A stretch of 64,000 nt of DNA from Litorilituus lipolyticus. Lineage in GTDB: Bacteria; Pseudomonadota; Gammaproteobacteria; Enterobacterales; Alteromonadaceae. Below the pieces are notes generated by a model. The model was not told where the DNA came from and searched no databases. It was given only the letters and a program-made list of their open reading frames with translations. Each line of letters opens with the position of its first letter. The first letter of the stretch is position 1. The DNA lies in NCBI RefSeq assembly GCF_006439335.1, contig NZ_SAWY01000001.1:124001-188000 (forward strand), given 5' to 3'. Of this stretch, positions 20,047 to 28,209 are shown in pieces. Both the position numbers and the translations under genes were made by a program.

Positions 20047-20757
20047 TTAACTAACAAAATAACCGGTGAGTTGCATACCAACAAGCATAAAGCCCGCGCT
20101 CATTAAGGCGGTATTCGTTGCGGTAGCAAATTTATTAAAACTGTCGAATTGTCGCCACACATTGATGGCTAAGAGTATAAACATCAACGCGAGGAACTGG
20201 CCTAACTCCACACCCAAATTAAATGATAAAAGGTTGACGGCTAAACCATCGCTAGGCAGCTGAAACTCTTGAATTTTGGTTGCTAAACCAAAACCATGGA
20301 ATAGACCAAATATCAATACTGCCTGCTTAGGGTTTGGCTGTTTTCCAAAAAAGTGCTTAAAACCGCCTAAATTATCAAAGCCTTTATAAATAACAGATAA
20401 ACCTATAATGGCATCAATTAAATAAGCATTAACTTGAATGTTAGCCAATACTCCAGTCATAAGCGTTAAGCTATGACCAAGTGTAAACATGCTGACATAA
20501 AGCAACACATCTCTGCTTTTATGCAAAAAGAATAAAACACCTACAAGAAACAACAAATGGTCATACCCTGTCACCATATGCTTTGCGCCAATATAGATAA
20601 AAGGGATGATTTGAACGCCTGTATTATTCAGTAAGAAGTTACGTGTACTTTCATCGACACCATGCGCCATAACTTCCAAAGAAGTCGTGGCTAAAAGCAT
20701 CACAAGAAAGCACATCAAATAACTAATTTTCTTATCGGGATTAACCTTGGTAAACAT
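20047..20757 (-). CDS. HupE/UreJ-family membrane protein
   Basis: 236 residues with about six membrane helices after an N-terminal signal-like segment ending at VMAHG. The family hallmark GYDHLLFLVGVLFFLHK (His within a helix) is present, together with FTLGHSLTLM and FGLFHGFGLA. HupE/UreJ proteins are linked to nickel or cobalt movement across the inner membrane. It lies 4 bases after the RND pump gene, so it works with the efflux pump here, possibly as a metal permease or a sensor of cytoplasmic load. Direction of transport is unknown. Confidence 0.85.
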   Translation of the reverse strand: MFTKVNPDKKISYLMCFLVMLLATTSLEVMAHGVDESTRNFLLNNTGVQIIPFIYIGAKHMVTGYDHLLFLVGVLFFLHKSRDVLLYVSMFTLGHSLTLMTGVLANIQVNAYLIDAIIGLSVIYKGFDNLGGFKHFFGKQPNPKQAVLIFGLFHGFGLATKIQEFQLPSDGLAVNLLSFNLGVELGQFLALMFILLAINVWRQFDSFNKFATATNTALMSAGFMLVGMQLTGYFVS

Positions 20758-20761
20758 TCTA

Positions 20762-23700
20762 TTAAGCCTTGTCTTCTATTAATGTGTGACTAGGAGCGCT
20801 TTGTTTTTGCACTCGAGAATGCAATAATCGATACAAAGCTGGCAATACAAACAACGTTAACAGCGTTGAAGATATGACGCCACCAATAACTACTGTAGCC
20901 AGTGGTCTCTGAACCTCAGAGCCTATCCCCGTATTCAGTGCCATGGGTATAAATCCTAAAGAAGCAACTAATGCGGTGGTTAATACTGGCCTTAAACGAG
21001 TGATTGCGCCTTTTATTATCGCCTCATCTAAGGCGAGTTTTTCTTTTCTTAACTCGCGAATAAATGACACCATGACTAAACCATTTAATATGGCAATTCC
21101 TGACAAGGCGATAAAGCCAACGGCTGCTGAAATTGAAAATGGAATATCTCGTAAGATTAATGCGAAGATACCACCTGTTAATGCTAAAGGAACTCCCGTA
21201 AAAATAATCATTGAGTCCTTAAATGAGCCTAGTGCCAATAATAGTAACCCGATGATCAAAGCCAAAGTGACCGGTACAACAACAGCTAAGCGCTGTGAAG
21301 CAGATTGTAACTTTTGATAGGTGCCACCATATTCAACCCAATAGCCAGCAGGCAAAGTAACATTTTGCTCAATTGATTGCTGTACATCATTCACAAAGCT
21401 ACCGAGATCACGCCCTCTAACGTTTGCAGTTACCACTACTCTTCGTTTACCATTTTCACGATTCACTTGATTTGCACCATCAACTTTTTCAATAAGGGCA
21501 ATTTCTTGTAAAGGTACATACCCTCCATTTGAAAGCATTATGGGCAGTTTAGCCAATGCGCTAATATCTTGTCGCTGTGCTTCACTAAGCCTGACGGTAA
21601 TATCAAAACGTTTATCTCCTTGATAGAATTTACCAACATTTTGCCCCCCCATAGCAATAGCAACTTGTGCTTGTAACTCTGATTTAGACACAGCATATAA
21701 AGCAAGCTGCTCAATATTTGGTATGATAGTTAACACAGGTAAACCTTTCGTTTGCTCTAGTTGTACATCACGTATACCTTCAACACCTTTAATCGCTTGC
21801 TCAATGTTTTTTCCGACTTCCGCAAGAGTATTAAAATCATCACCAAAAACCTTAACAGCTAGCTCAGACCTTACACCAGCAAGTAGCTCATTAAAGCGCA
21901 TTTGTATGGGTTGTAAAAACTCATAGCGATTACCTGGTACAGGGCTAACAATGGCTTCTAAGTCTTTAACCAAGTCAAGTTTCGCTTTGTTAGGATCAGG
22001 CCATTGCTCTCTAGGTTTCAAAATAACAAAGGTATCGGCAACACTTGGTGGCATTGGATCAGTGGCGACATCAGGTGTACCTATTTTTGAGAAAATACGT
22101 TCAACTTCAGGCAAGTCTCTAATTTGTTGCTCTAAAACCATTTGCATTTCTATAGACTGACTGAGTGACGTCCCTGGTATGCGTAAAGCATGCATAGCAA
22201 TGTCACCTTCATCTAAATTTGGTACAAATTCACTACCGAGTTTACTGCCCAGAAACCCTGCATAGCCTACTAATACAAGAGCCACGATAATCACTAACCA
22301 CCTTGCTTTTAACACGAAAGATAATATAGGGCGATATAATGACTCACTCGCTTTCATGATGAGGTTTTCTTTTTCAACCACAGGGCCTTTAAATAAAAGG
22401 GCAATGGCGGCAGGGACAAATGTCACTGATAAGATCATTGCACTGACTAAGGCAATAACCACCGTAATAGCCATTGGGTGAAACATTTTTCCTTCCACAC
22501 CTGATAAAGCAAATATAGGTAAATACACCGCAGTGATAATAAATACACCAAACAAGGCAGGTCGAATTACTTCACGGGTTGCTTCAAACACTAAAACAAG
22601 TCGCTCTTTTACTGGAATAATCTTACCTTGAGATGCATGGCTTAACCTGCGCATGCAGTTTTCAACAATAATAATGGCACCATCAACGAGCAAACCGAAA
22701 TCTAACGCCCCTAAACTCATCAGGTTTGCACTCGTTCGTGTTTGCACCATGCCCGTTACTGTCATTAGCATGGCAAAAGGAATAACCGCTGAGGTAAGTA
22801 ACGCGGCTCTAAAATTACCTAACAGTAAAAACAGCACCACAATCACTAATATTGCACCTTCAATAAGGTTCATTTCGACCGTATCTAAGGTTTTATTGAC
22901 TAACTTAGTGCGATCATAAACGGCGTTTGCCACGACCCCGTTGGGTAAATTCTTATTAATTTCTTTAAGCTTTTCACCGACATCTTTAGCAACTTTTTGA
23001 CTATTTTCACCAATCAACATAAAGACGGTACTTAATACCACTTCATGACCATTTTGTGTGGCTGCACCAGAACGTAACTCTTTACCTTCTTGCACATCAG
23101 CAACATCTTTTATTCGTAAGTATTGCCCTTGCTTGGTTTTGATAGACGCATTAGCTAGCTGAGTTAAATCTTCTAGCTGGCCTGGTACTCGAATTAACCA
23201 TTGCGCGCCATTTCGTTCAATAAAGCCTGCACCTTGGTTTTGATTATTCTCAGAGATTGCCTTAATAACATCTTGCTGGGTTAAACCGTACGCAATGAGT
23301 TGCTCTGGTTTAATGGCAATAAGTATTTCTCGTTCAAAGCCACCAATAGGGTTAACTTCAACCACACCTTCAACTTGCATGAGTTGTGGACGAATAATCC
23401 AATCATGCACAGTTCTTAAATCGGTTGAATTAATAACACTGCCATCAGGGTTTAGTGCTCCTGGCACTGCATCAACCGTGAACATAAAAATTTCACCTAA
23501 CCCTGTTGAAATTGGCCCCAACTCAGGTTCAACGCCTAAAGGTAATTCTGATTTTGCACTGTTTAGCTTTTCACTCACTAATTGTCGAGCAAAATAAATA
23601 TCCGTTTCATCGCTAAAAATAGCGACCACTTGAGACAAACCATATCGAGATACTGAACGAGTATATTCAAGGTTAGGTACGCCCGCTAGAGCAGTTTCAA

Positions 23701-23905
23701 GTGGGTAAGTAACTCGCTGCTCTACTTCTAATGGAGTAAAACCTGCTACCTCAGTGTTAATAACCACTTGCACATTAGTAATATCAGGAACAGCATCAAT
23801 AGGAAGCTTGGTAAAATTCCAAGCGCCTAACAAAGCCAGGCCAACAACAAACACTAGAATGAGCTTACTTCGCTCAATCGAAATTTTTAAAATAGATTCC
23901 AACAT
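20762..23905 (-). CDS. czcA: Heavy-metal RND efflux pump, CzcA-like
   Basis: A 1047-residue inner-membrane RND transporter of the HME class, with a 12-helix layout and two large periplasmic loops. In the fourth helix DFGLLVDGAIIIVEN supplies D402, D408 and E415, the same positions and residues shown to be essential for proton-driven transport by CzcA of Cupriavidus metallidurans. The DFG-x3-DGA-x3-VEN pattern points to divalent ions (Zn, Co, Cd or Ni) rather than Cu(I)/Ag(I). It lies 15 bases after the adaptor gene. Exact ion uncertain. Confidence 0.93.
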   Translation of the reverse strand: MLESILKISIERSKLILVFVVGLALLGAWNFTKLPIDAVPDITNVQVVINTEVAGFTPLEVEQRVTYPLETALAGVPNLEYTRSVSRYGLSQVVAIFSDETDIYFARQLVSEKLNSAKSELPLGVEPELGPISTGLGEIFMFTVDAVPGALNPDGSVINSTDLRTVHDWIIRPQLMQVEGVVEVNPIGGFEREILIAIKPEQLIAYGLTQQDVIKAISENNQNQGAGFIERNGAQWLIRVPGQLEDLTQLANASIKTKQGQYLRIKDVADVQEGKELRSGAATQNGHEVVLSTVFMLIGENSQKVAKDVGEKLKEINKNLPNGVVANAVYDRTKLVNKTLDTVEMNLIEGAILVIVVLFLLLGNFRAALLTSAVIPFAMLMTVTGMVQTRTSANLMSLGALDFGLLVDGAIIIVENCMRRLSHASQGKIIPVKERLVLVFEATREVIRPALFGVFIITAVYLPIFALSGVEGKMFHPMAITVVIALVSAMILSVTFVPAAIALLFKGPVVEKENLIMKASESLYRPILSFVLKARWLVIIVALVLVGYAGFLGSKLGSEFVPNLDEGDIAMHALRIPGTSLSQSIEMQMVLEQQIRDLPEVERIFSKIGTPDVATDPMPPSVADTFVILKPREQWPDPNKAKLDLVKDLEAIVSPVPGNRYEFLQPIQMRFNELLAGVRSELAVKVFGDDFNTLAEVGKNIEQAIKGVEGIRDVQLEQTKGLPVLTIIPNIEQLALYAVSKSELQAQVAIAMGGQNVGKFYQGDKRFDITVRLSEAQRQDISALAKLPIMLSNGGYVPLQEIALIEKVDGANQVNRENGKRRVVVTANVRGRDLGSFVNDVQQSIEQNVTLPAGYWVEYGGTYQKLQSASQRLAVVVPVTLALIIGLLLLALGSFKDSMIIFTGVPLALTGGIFALILRDIPFSISAAVGFIALSGIAILNGLVMVSFIRELRKEKLALDEAIIKGAITRLRPVLTTALVASLGFIPMALNTGIGSEVQRPLATVVIGGVISSTLLTLFVLPALYRLLHSRVQKQSAPSHTLIEDKA

Positions 23906-23920
23906 ACTTTTCAGCCTTAC

Positions 23921-25162
23921 TTAGTGGTCATGTGCTGCGCCAGATTTATCAATATCGGCTTTTATGATGTAACTATTTTCAGTTACGTATTCAGTGCCTT
24001 CTTTTATCCCGCTAAGTACTTCACGCCAAGGGCCAGAGGCCCTACCTAAATTCAGCATTCTTACTTCATACTCTTGGCCTACTTTGGCAAACACTACGGT
24101 GAAATCACGAAATGATTGCAGCCCTGCTGATTTAACAGCCAACGGTACGGTGTATGTATCTACTATAATCTTGGCACGAATAAATTGTCCTACTTGCAAA
24201 CGTCCTGAAGCATTATCAATGTCAGCTCTAAATATTTTTGCCTGCTGATTGTTAACACTAACTAAGGCATCTTTTATCTTTGCTGAATAAAGAACATCAC
24301 TACCAGCGACGGTCATATTCACTTTATCGCCAACGGTTACTTTACCTTGTTCCATTGGAAATACGCTTAACTCAGCTGTTAACTTACTGTTATCTGTAAT
24401 GGTCAGTAATGTTTGCTCGCCTGTTTGCTCACCAACACCAGCTTCTTGAAATGTGATAACGCCACTAAGGGGTGCTTTAATCGTGTACCTTTGTAGACTT
24501 TCATTACTTTCAACAACCATTAAGTTTTGACCTTTGGAAACTTTGTCGCCTAAAGCAACATTTAATGAAATTATTTCACCAGGAAAACGAGCTCGAATAT
24601 GTCGAATAGCACTTTTGGGTAAAGCTAACTGGCCATAAACCGTAATAGTTTCTTGCAACTCTTGGCTAGAAACAATCTCCGTTTCAATATTCATTGATTT
24701 AGCCATAGCATCTTGAATAAAAGTTCTTCCTTCAAAGCTTTCATAAGACCAATGATATTTTTTACCTTGATAACTGGCTGTTAAGTCAACAACAAAAGAA
24801 TGAGGCTCATATATTTCCATGTCACCACGTAAATAGTTACCTTCATTGCTAAAGTTAATGTCATCAACCACGCCACCTAAGCGCGTTAATTTAATACTTA
24901 CATCAACTTCTGCTGCTGGTAACATTTTTTCAGCCATAGTGGCATAAACGCGATATTCTGGTGCTAGGCCTTGCTCGAAAAGGCTCAATTCTATGGCAAA
25001 ATCTCCATCACGAAGCATTCGGCCATTATTTACTCCCTTTTCGACCTCTTCTTGCTGTTCTTGCTTATGATGATCACCAGCTAAGGCGACTTCGCTAACA
25101 CTTGCTAAAAACAACGTTAAGCTTGCCACTAGCAAGCTAGCTAATATGTTGCTAATTTTCAT
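23921..25162 (-). CDS. czcB: RND efflux periplasmic adaptor, CzcB-like
   Basis: A 413-residue membrane fusion protein linking pump and outer-membrane channel. It has a signal peptide (about 1-28), a metal-ligand-rich start DHHKQEQQEE, an extra N-terminal beta domain (40-150), the barrel-sandwich hybrid halves around LPKSAIRHIRARFPGEI and APLSGVITFQEAG, a beta barrel, and a C-terminal AAHDH tail. The His at both ends fits divalent metal adaptors. AGAGAG precedes the start. It lies 10 bases after the outer-membrane gene. Confidence 0.92.
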   Translation of the reverse strand: MKISNILASLLVASLTLFLASVSEVALAGDHHKQEQQEEVEKGVNNGRMLRDGDFAIELSLFEQGLAPEYRVYATMAEKMLPAAEVDVSIKLTRLGGVVDDINFSNEGNYLRGDMEIYEPHSFVVDLTASYQGKKYHWSYESFEGRTFIQDAMAKSMNIETEIVSSQELQETITVYGQLALPKSAIRHIRARFPGEIISLNVALGDKVSKGQNLMVVESNESLQRYTIKAPLSGVITFQEAGVGEQTGEQTLLTITDNSKLTAELSVFPMEQGKVTVGDKVNMTVAGSDVLYSAKIKDALVSVNNQQAKIFRADIDNASGRLQVGQFIRAKIIVDTYTVPLAVKSAGLQSFRDFTVVFAKVGQEYEVRMLNLGRASGPWREVLSGIKEGTEYVTENSYIIKADIDKSGAAHDH

Positions 25163-25172
25163 AAAATCTCTC

Positions 25173-26447
25173 TTACTTCATAATAGAGCGCCCTGTTAAA
25201 CGCTCTAGTTCTATATTGAATAATTGAATATTGGTAAATGCTTGGATTAATTCTGCTTGAGCATCTAATAAGTCTTGCTGAATATCATTCCACTCGCTGT
25301 AGCGATAACGGCCAATTTGATAAGCTTGTTTTGCTTTTTCATTGGCTTGTTCAAGTGCAGGGATCGTTTCTGTAGACAGCCCTTCAATAACATGTCGGTT
25401 ATGCTTTAATTTATGTGTTAACAATAAAATCTGTGTGGAAATACGCTGTGATAAAGCCTCAGACTCAGCTTGCTTTTGGCTGCCTTTGGCTTGTAATGCA
25501 ATGATTTCCCCTTGATTGCGGTTTTCACTACCCAGCGGAATTGAAATACTGGCAGTTAATGCAAAATCATCTTCAGCTTCATTTCTTTTCACCCCTGTAA
25601 AAACTTGCCACGATGGTTTCGCAGTCACTTTAGCTAAAGCGATTTCAGCCTCGGCGATCCTTTGCTCTGTTGCATAAAGCTTTATTCGAGGGTGGTTTAT
25701 AAGTTGCTCGTTAGCTAAATCTAACTGTGTTTCTGTTGGAATTCGTTGCAATGTCCCAGACACTGTAAAGTTCATATTCCCCTGCCATTGAGCGGCAAGT
25801 TGTGCTTTTGAAGCTTCAATCTCATGAATAAGATCTTCAACTTCAAGTGCTTTTGTCGACAAATCAGCTTTGGCTCGTAATTGATCAATAATATTCGCCT
25901 TGCCTAAATCAACTTGCTTAGAGATTACCTCAAGTACCTTTTTAGCCTGTAGCTGAGCCAGTTTAGCCAAAGTTAATTGCTCTTTCTGTGATAAAAGCAC
26001 CACAAAAATATTGGCAGTTTCAGCAGCAACATCAAGAGCTTTAATTTCCTTTTGAAGTGATACCCATGCAGATTGCTCATTAGCAACGCCAACTCGAGAG
26101 TTAATGACATCATTTTCAAGAAGCCAAGAAACACCTACAGTTGCTTGCATCGCCGATAAACCTGAATAACTGCCAGTGCCAAAAGCATCTTCAACTTCAA
26201 CCCTTAACGACAAAGGTGAACTCACGCCCGCTTGTTGAATTAAGCCTTGGTTTACATTTTGCGCATGAACAAACGATTGCAATTCAGCATGCTGATTTAA
26301 TGTTAAGAGAACGGCATCTTTTAATGTCACTTCCTGCTGTGCATAGGCAAATGGATTACCCAAGAATAAATTTAAGGTGAGCGCTGCCACACCACCTCTT
26401 AGCCAATAATTTAATGGCTTAAATGTTTGAGATTTTATATAAGGCAT
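25173..26447 (-). CDS. czcC: Outer-membrane efflux channel, TolC/CzcC family
   Basis: A 424-residue outer-membrane factor with an N-terminal hydrophobic export segment (about 14-36, GNPFAYA at the cleavage region) and long helices with two similar halves, as in TolC relatives. LGKANIIDQLRAKADL and IGRYRYSEWNDIQQDLLDA are matching segments of the two halves. First gene of the six-gene efflux operon; AAGGTGT precedes the ATG. Two operator palindromes lie 29 and 112 bases upstream. Confidence 0.9.
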   Translation of the reverse strand: MPYIKSQTFKPLNYWLRGGVAALTLNLFLGNPFAYAQQEVTLKDAVLLTLNQHAELQSFVHAQNVNQGLIQQAGVSSPLSLRVEVEDAFGTGSYSGLSAMQATVGVSWLLENDVINSRVGVANEQSAWVSLQKEIKALDVAAETANIFVVLLSQKEQLTLAKLAQLQAKKVLEVISKQVDLGKANIIDQLRAKADLSTKALEVEDLIHEIEASKAQLAAQWQGNMNFTVSGTLQRIPTETQLDLANEQLINHPRIKLYATEQRIAEAEIALAKVTAKPSWQVFTGVKRNEAEDDFALTASISIPLGSENRNQGEIIALQAKGSQKQAESEALSQRISTQILLLTHKLKHNRHVIEGLSTETIPALEQANEKAKQAYQIGRYRYSEWNDIQQDLLDAQAELIQAFTNIQLFNIELERLTGRSIMK

Positions 26448-26475
26448 ACACCTTCCTACCTATTACGTTGTAAAC

Positions 26476-26500
26476 TAAAACCTAGACCCAATAGGTTTTA
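26476..26500. promoter_or_regulatory. BlaI-type operator candidate A, ahead of the efflux operon
   Basis: TAAAACCTA-N7-TAGGTTTTA, perfect 9-bp arms; the core AAAACCTA-N7-TAGGTTTT is 23 bases (26477-26499). It starts 29 bases before the czcC-like start codon. Confidence 0.75.
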
Positions 26501-26558
26501 TCTGTAAAAAAATCGCCGACTATAAAACAAATATAACTTGCTAAACCTGCGGCAAAGT

Positions 26559-26583
26559 TAAAACCTATTTCAAGTAGGTTTTA
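26559..26583. promoter_or_regulatory. BlaI-type operator candidate B, upstream of the efflux operon
   Basis: Second perfect copy, TAAAACCTA-N7-TAGGTTTTA (core 26560-26582), 83 bases from copy A. It sits in the gap between the M56 protease stop and the efflux operon start. Confidence 0.75.
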
Positions 26584-26602
26584 TAATTAAATTTTTCAAT
26601 AA

Positions 26603-27571
26603 CTAATGATTAAATACCGTTTCCATTAAGTGATGAACACCATCAATTGAAAGCATACTCAATACAACAGTAACTGCGAGAAACATGAACGTTAACAAGC
26701 GATTAGCTGGCGTTAACTCTAGCTGACCTAAGAGAAAATATACCCGTTGTTCTAACACCTCGATGCCAAAATTAGCCACCAAATCGCCATTAAGTACAAT
26801 GCCCTGCTGATTGTTCGCGTTGAGCTTCGCTATTTTTACCAATGTTGATGCCACTAAGGTCGGTGACGTACCATCATTTAACACTTTTAAATCGGCTGCT
26901 TGTTCCATCGCTAAGGTCATATGAAGTTTTAATCTGTTAGCAATGAAGGGCAAAAAGAATGCTGAAAAAATACTAAACACCCACTTTTTCAACGGGTCAC
27001 TATAAGCGGCATGAGCCTGCTCATGACGAAAGATAATATCTTGTTCATCAGCTGTCGTCTTATCCAAAATTCCGCTGGTAACAAAACAGCTTTTGGTAAA
27101 AAAACCACTGGTAAACGCATTGGGCATTGGCGAATCAATTTTATAAGTATTTTGCTCTAACTGTTGGGAATAACTCGTCAGTAATTTTAATTCGTTTTTA
27201 TGTTTAATCAGCGTCACTATTTTATTGATAAAAACATAAGCTATGTATGAAAAAGCAATAACTAAGGTAACACTGTGCCAACTAAGCAGTTCAAAACTTG
27301 TCATATGATGCCAGTGGGCCATCGAATTATCATTAAAGAAAGCATTGGTATAATAAAATGGGTAAACGAAGCAAATTGAAACACAGAAAACGGCAAACCA
27401 AGGCGCAGTGACAAGTAACCACAAAATAACTTTTCGAGACTGCACTTCAAGGCCAACAAAGCGTTGCGCCAGTAAAGTTACAACAGCCGAAACAGCAATA
27501 TTGCTCAGTACAAAGGTAATGGTAGCAATTGCTAATATATTCAATAAAACCGCTAAGCCACCTTCAATCAT
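26603..27571 (-). CDS. BlaR1-like M56 membrane metalloprotease without beta-lactam sensor domain
   Basis: 322 residues. The zinc protease motif HEQAH is at 183-187 with a third ligand E223 in EQAADLKV, as in BlaR1/MecR1. Membrane helices lie near 5-35, 48-70, 98-122 and 290-308. Unlike BlaR1 there is no penicillin-binding sensor after the last helix, only a 14-residue tail with H313, H314, M316 and H322. The loop between helices 2 and 3, which is outside the cell membrane in BlaR1, holds MAHWHHM (85-90) and H99. I infer metal sensing by these His/Met residues, with cleavage of the adjacent BlaI-type repressor as output. Start and repressor stop overlap (TAATG). Confidence 0.88.
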   Translation of the reverse strand: MIEGGLAVLLNILAIATITFVLSNIAVSAVVTLLAQRFVGLEVQSRKVILWLLVTAPWFAVFCVSICFVYPFYYTNAFFNDNSMAHWHHMTSFELLSWHSVTLVIAFSYIAYVFINKIVTLIKHKNELKLLTSYSQQLEQNTYKIDSPMPNAFTSGFFTKSCFVTSGILDKTTADEQDIIFRHEQAHAAYSDPLKKWVFSIFSAFFLPFIANRLKLHMTLAMEQAADLKVLNDGTSPTLVASTLVKIAKLNANNQQGIVLNGDLVANFGIEVLEQRVYFLLGQLELTPANRLLTFMFLAVTVVLSMLSIDGVHHLMETVFNH

Positions 27572-27957
27572 TAGCGGTTACCCTGCTTTAACTTTTCACG
27601 CTTTGCTTCAATAAGCGCTTCCAATCTATTTAGCTGTTCTTCATTAAAGTCATCTGATATTGAAGAAAATGCCGCGACTAAACTGTTTTCATCTTCGGTG
27701 ATAAAGTCATTGGTAACAGACTTAATTAATTGTGCAATTAATTCGTGACGTTCTACTTTAGGTTGATATTGAAAAGCGTAGCCTTCTTTATGACGAGATA
27801 ATAAGCCTTTTTTATACAAGCGATCTAAAGTGGTCTGAATAGTATTTAAACTACCTCCTCGCACCTTTTCAAAGTGTGCGAAGACCTGCTTCACATCAGC
27901 GGATTTTTTTTGCCACAGATATTGTAGAACAAGTTTTTCTAACTCACCTAACAGCAT
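27571..27957 (-). CDS. BlaI/MecI/CopY-family repressor
   Basis: 128 residues with an N-terminal winged helix (about 1-75: VLQYLWQKKSADVKQVFAHF, then TIQTTLDRLYKKGLLSRHKEGY) and a C-terminal dimerisation helix. This is the BlaI/CopY repressor fold. It is translated with the M56 protease (TAATG overlap), the standard repressor/protease pairing. Two 23-base palindromes cover its own promoter and two more precede the efflux operon, so it probably represses both units. AAGGTGA precedes the ATG. Confidence 0.92.
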   Translation of the reverse strand: MLLGELEKLVLQYLWQKKSADVKQVFAHFEKVRGGSLNTIQTTLDRLYKKGLLSRHKEGYAFQYQPKVERHELIAQLIKSVTNDFITEDENSLVAAFSSISDDFNEEQLNRLEALIEAKREKLKQGNR

Positions 27958-27975
27958 ACTTCACCTTCAAGACTT

Positions 27976-27998
27976 AAAACCTATTATTGATGGGTTTT
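27976..27998. promoter_or_regulatory. BlaI-type operator candidate C, at the repressor promoter
   Basis: AAAACCTA-N7-TGGGTTTT, one mismatch from the perfect operator, directly downstream of the -10 of the repressor promoter. Confidence 0.7.
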
Positions 27999-28026
27999 AT
28001 TCTAACAAGCTAAAACCTACTGTCAA
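27999..28026 (-). promoter_or_regulatory. Promoter of the repressor/protease operon
   Basis: On the minus strand TTGACA (28021-28026) and TAGAAT (27999-28004) are separated by 16 bases. The -35 is perfect and lies inside operator D; the -10 touches operator C. Binding at both sites would block the polymerase. Confidence 0.7.
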
Positions 28027-28034
28027 TGGGTTTA
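28012..28034. promoter_or_regulatory. BlaI-type operator candidate D, over the -35 of the repressor promoter
   Basis: AAAACCTA-N7-TGGGTTTA, same half-site and spacing as the other three, 36 bases centre to centre from copy C. Confidence 0.65.
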
Positions 28035-28113
28035 TCCTTAAGGTTACATTTAATAACAACTGTGGAGTGATTATATGCTTGGTTAATGAGTTTAAAAATA
28101 TTTACTAAATGAC

Positions 28114-28170
28114 AAACAAAAAAAGCTCAAGCAGAGCTGTAAGTAAACTTACTAAGCACTACTTGAGCTT
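28114..28170 (-). terminator. Rho-independent terminator of the porin gene
   Basis: AAGCTCAAG (28123-28131) pairs with CTTGAGCTT (28162-28170). An inner hairpin TAAGT/ACTTA fills the loop. On the minus strand the stem is followed by a T-run (A-rich 28114-28124). Confidence 0.7.
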
Positions 28171-28209
28171 AAAAGTGGGGCACTCAGCCCCTGAGCATTT
28201 AAACTACTT

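Noticed and set aside
20762-23905. Copper/silver CusA pump
   Set aside because: The fourth helix has the DFG-x3-DGA-x3-VEN pattern of divalent-metal pumps, with CzcA residues at identical positions.
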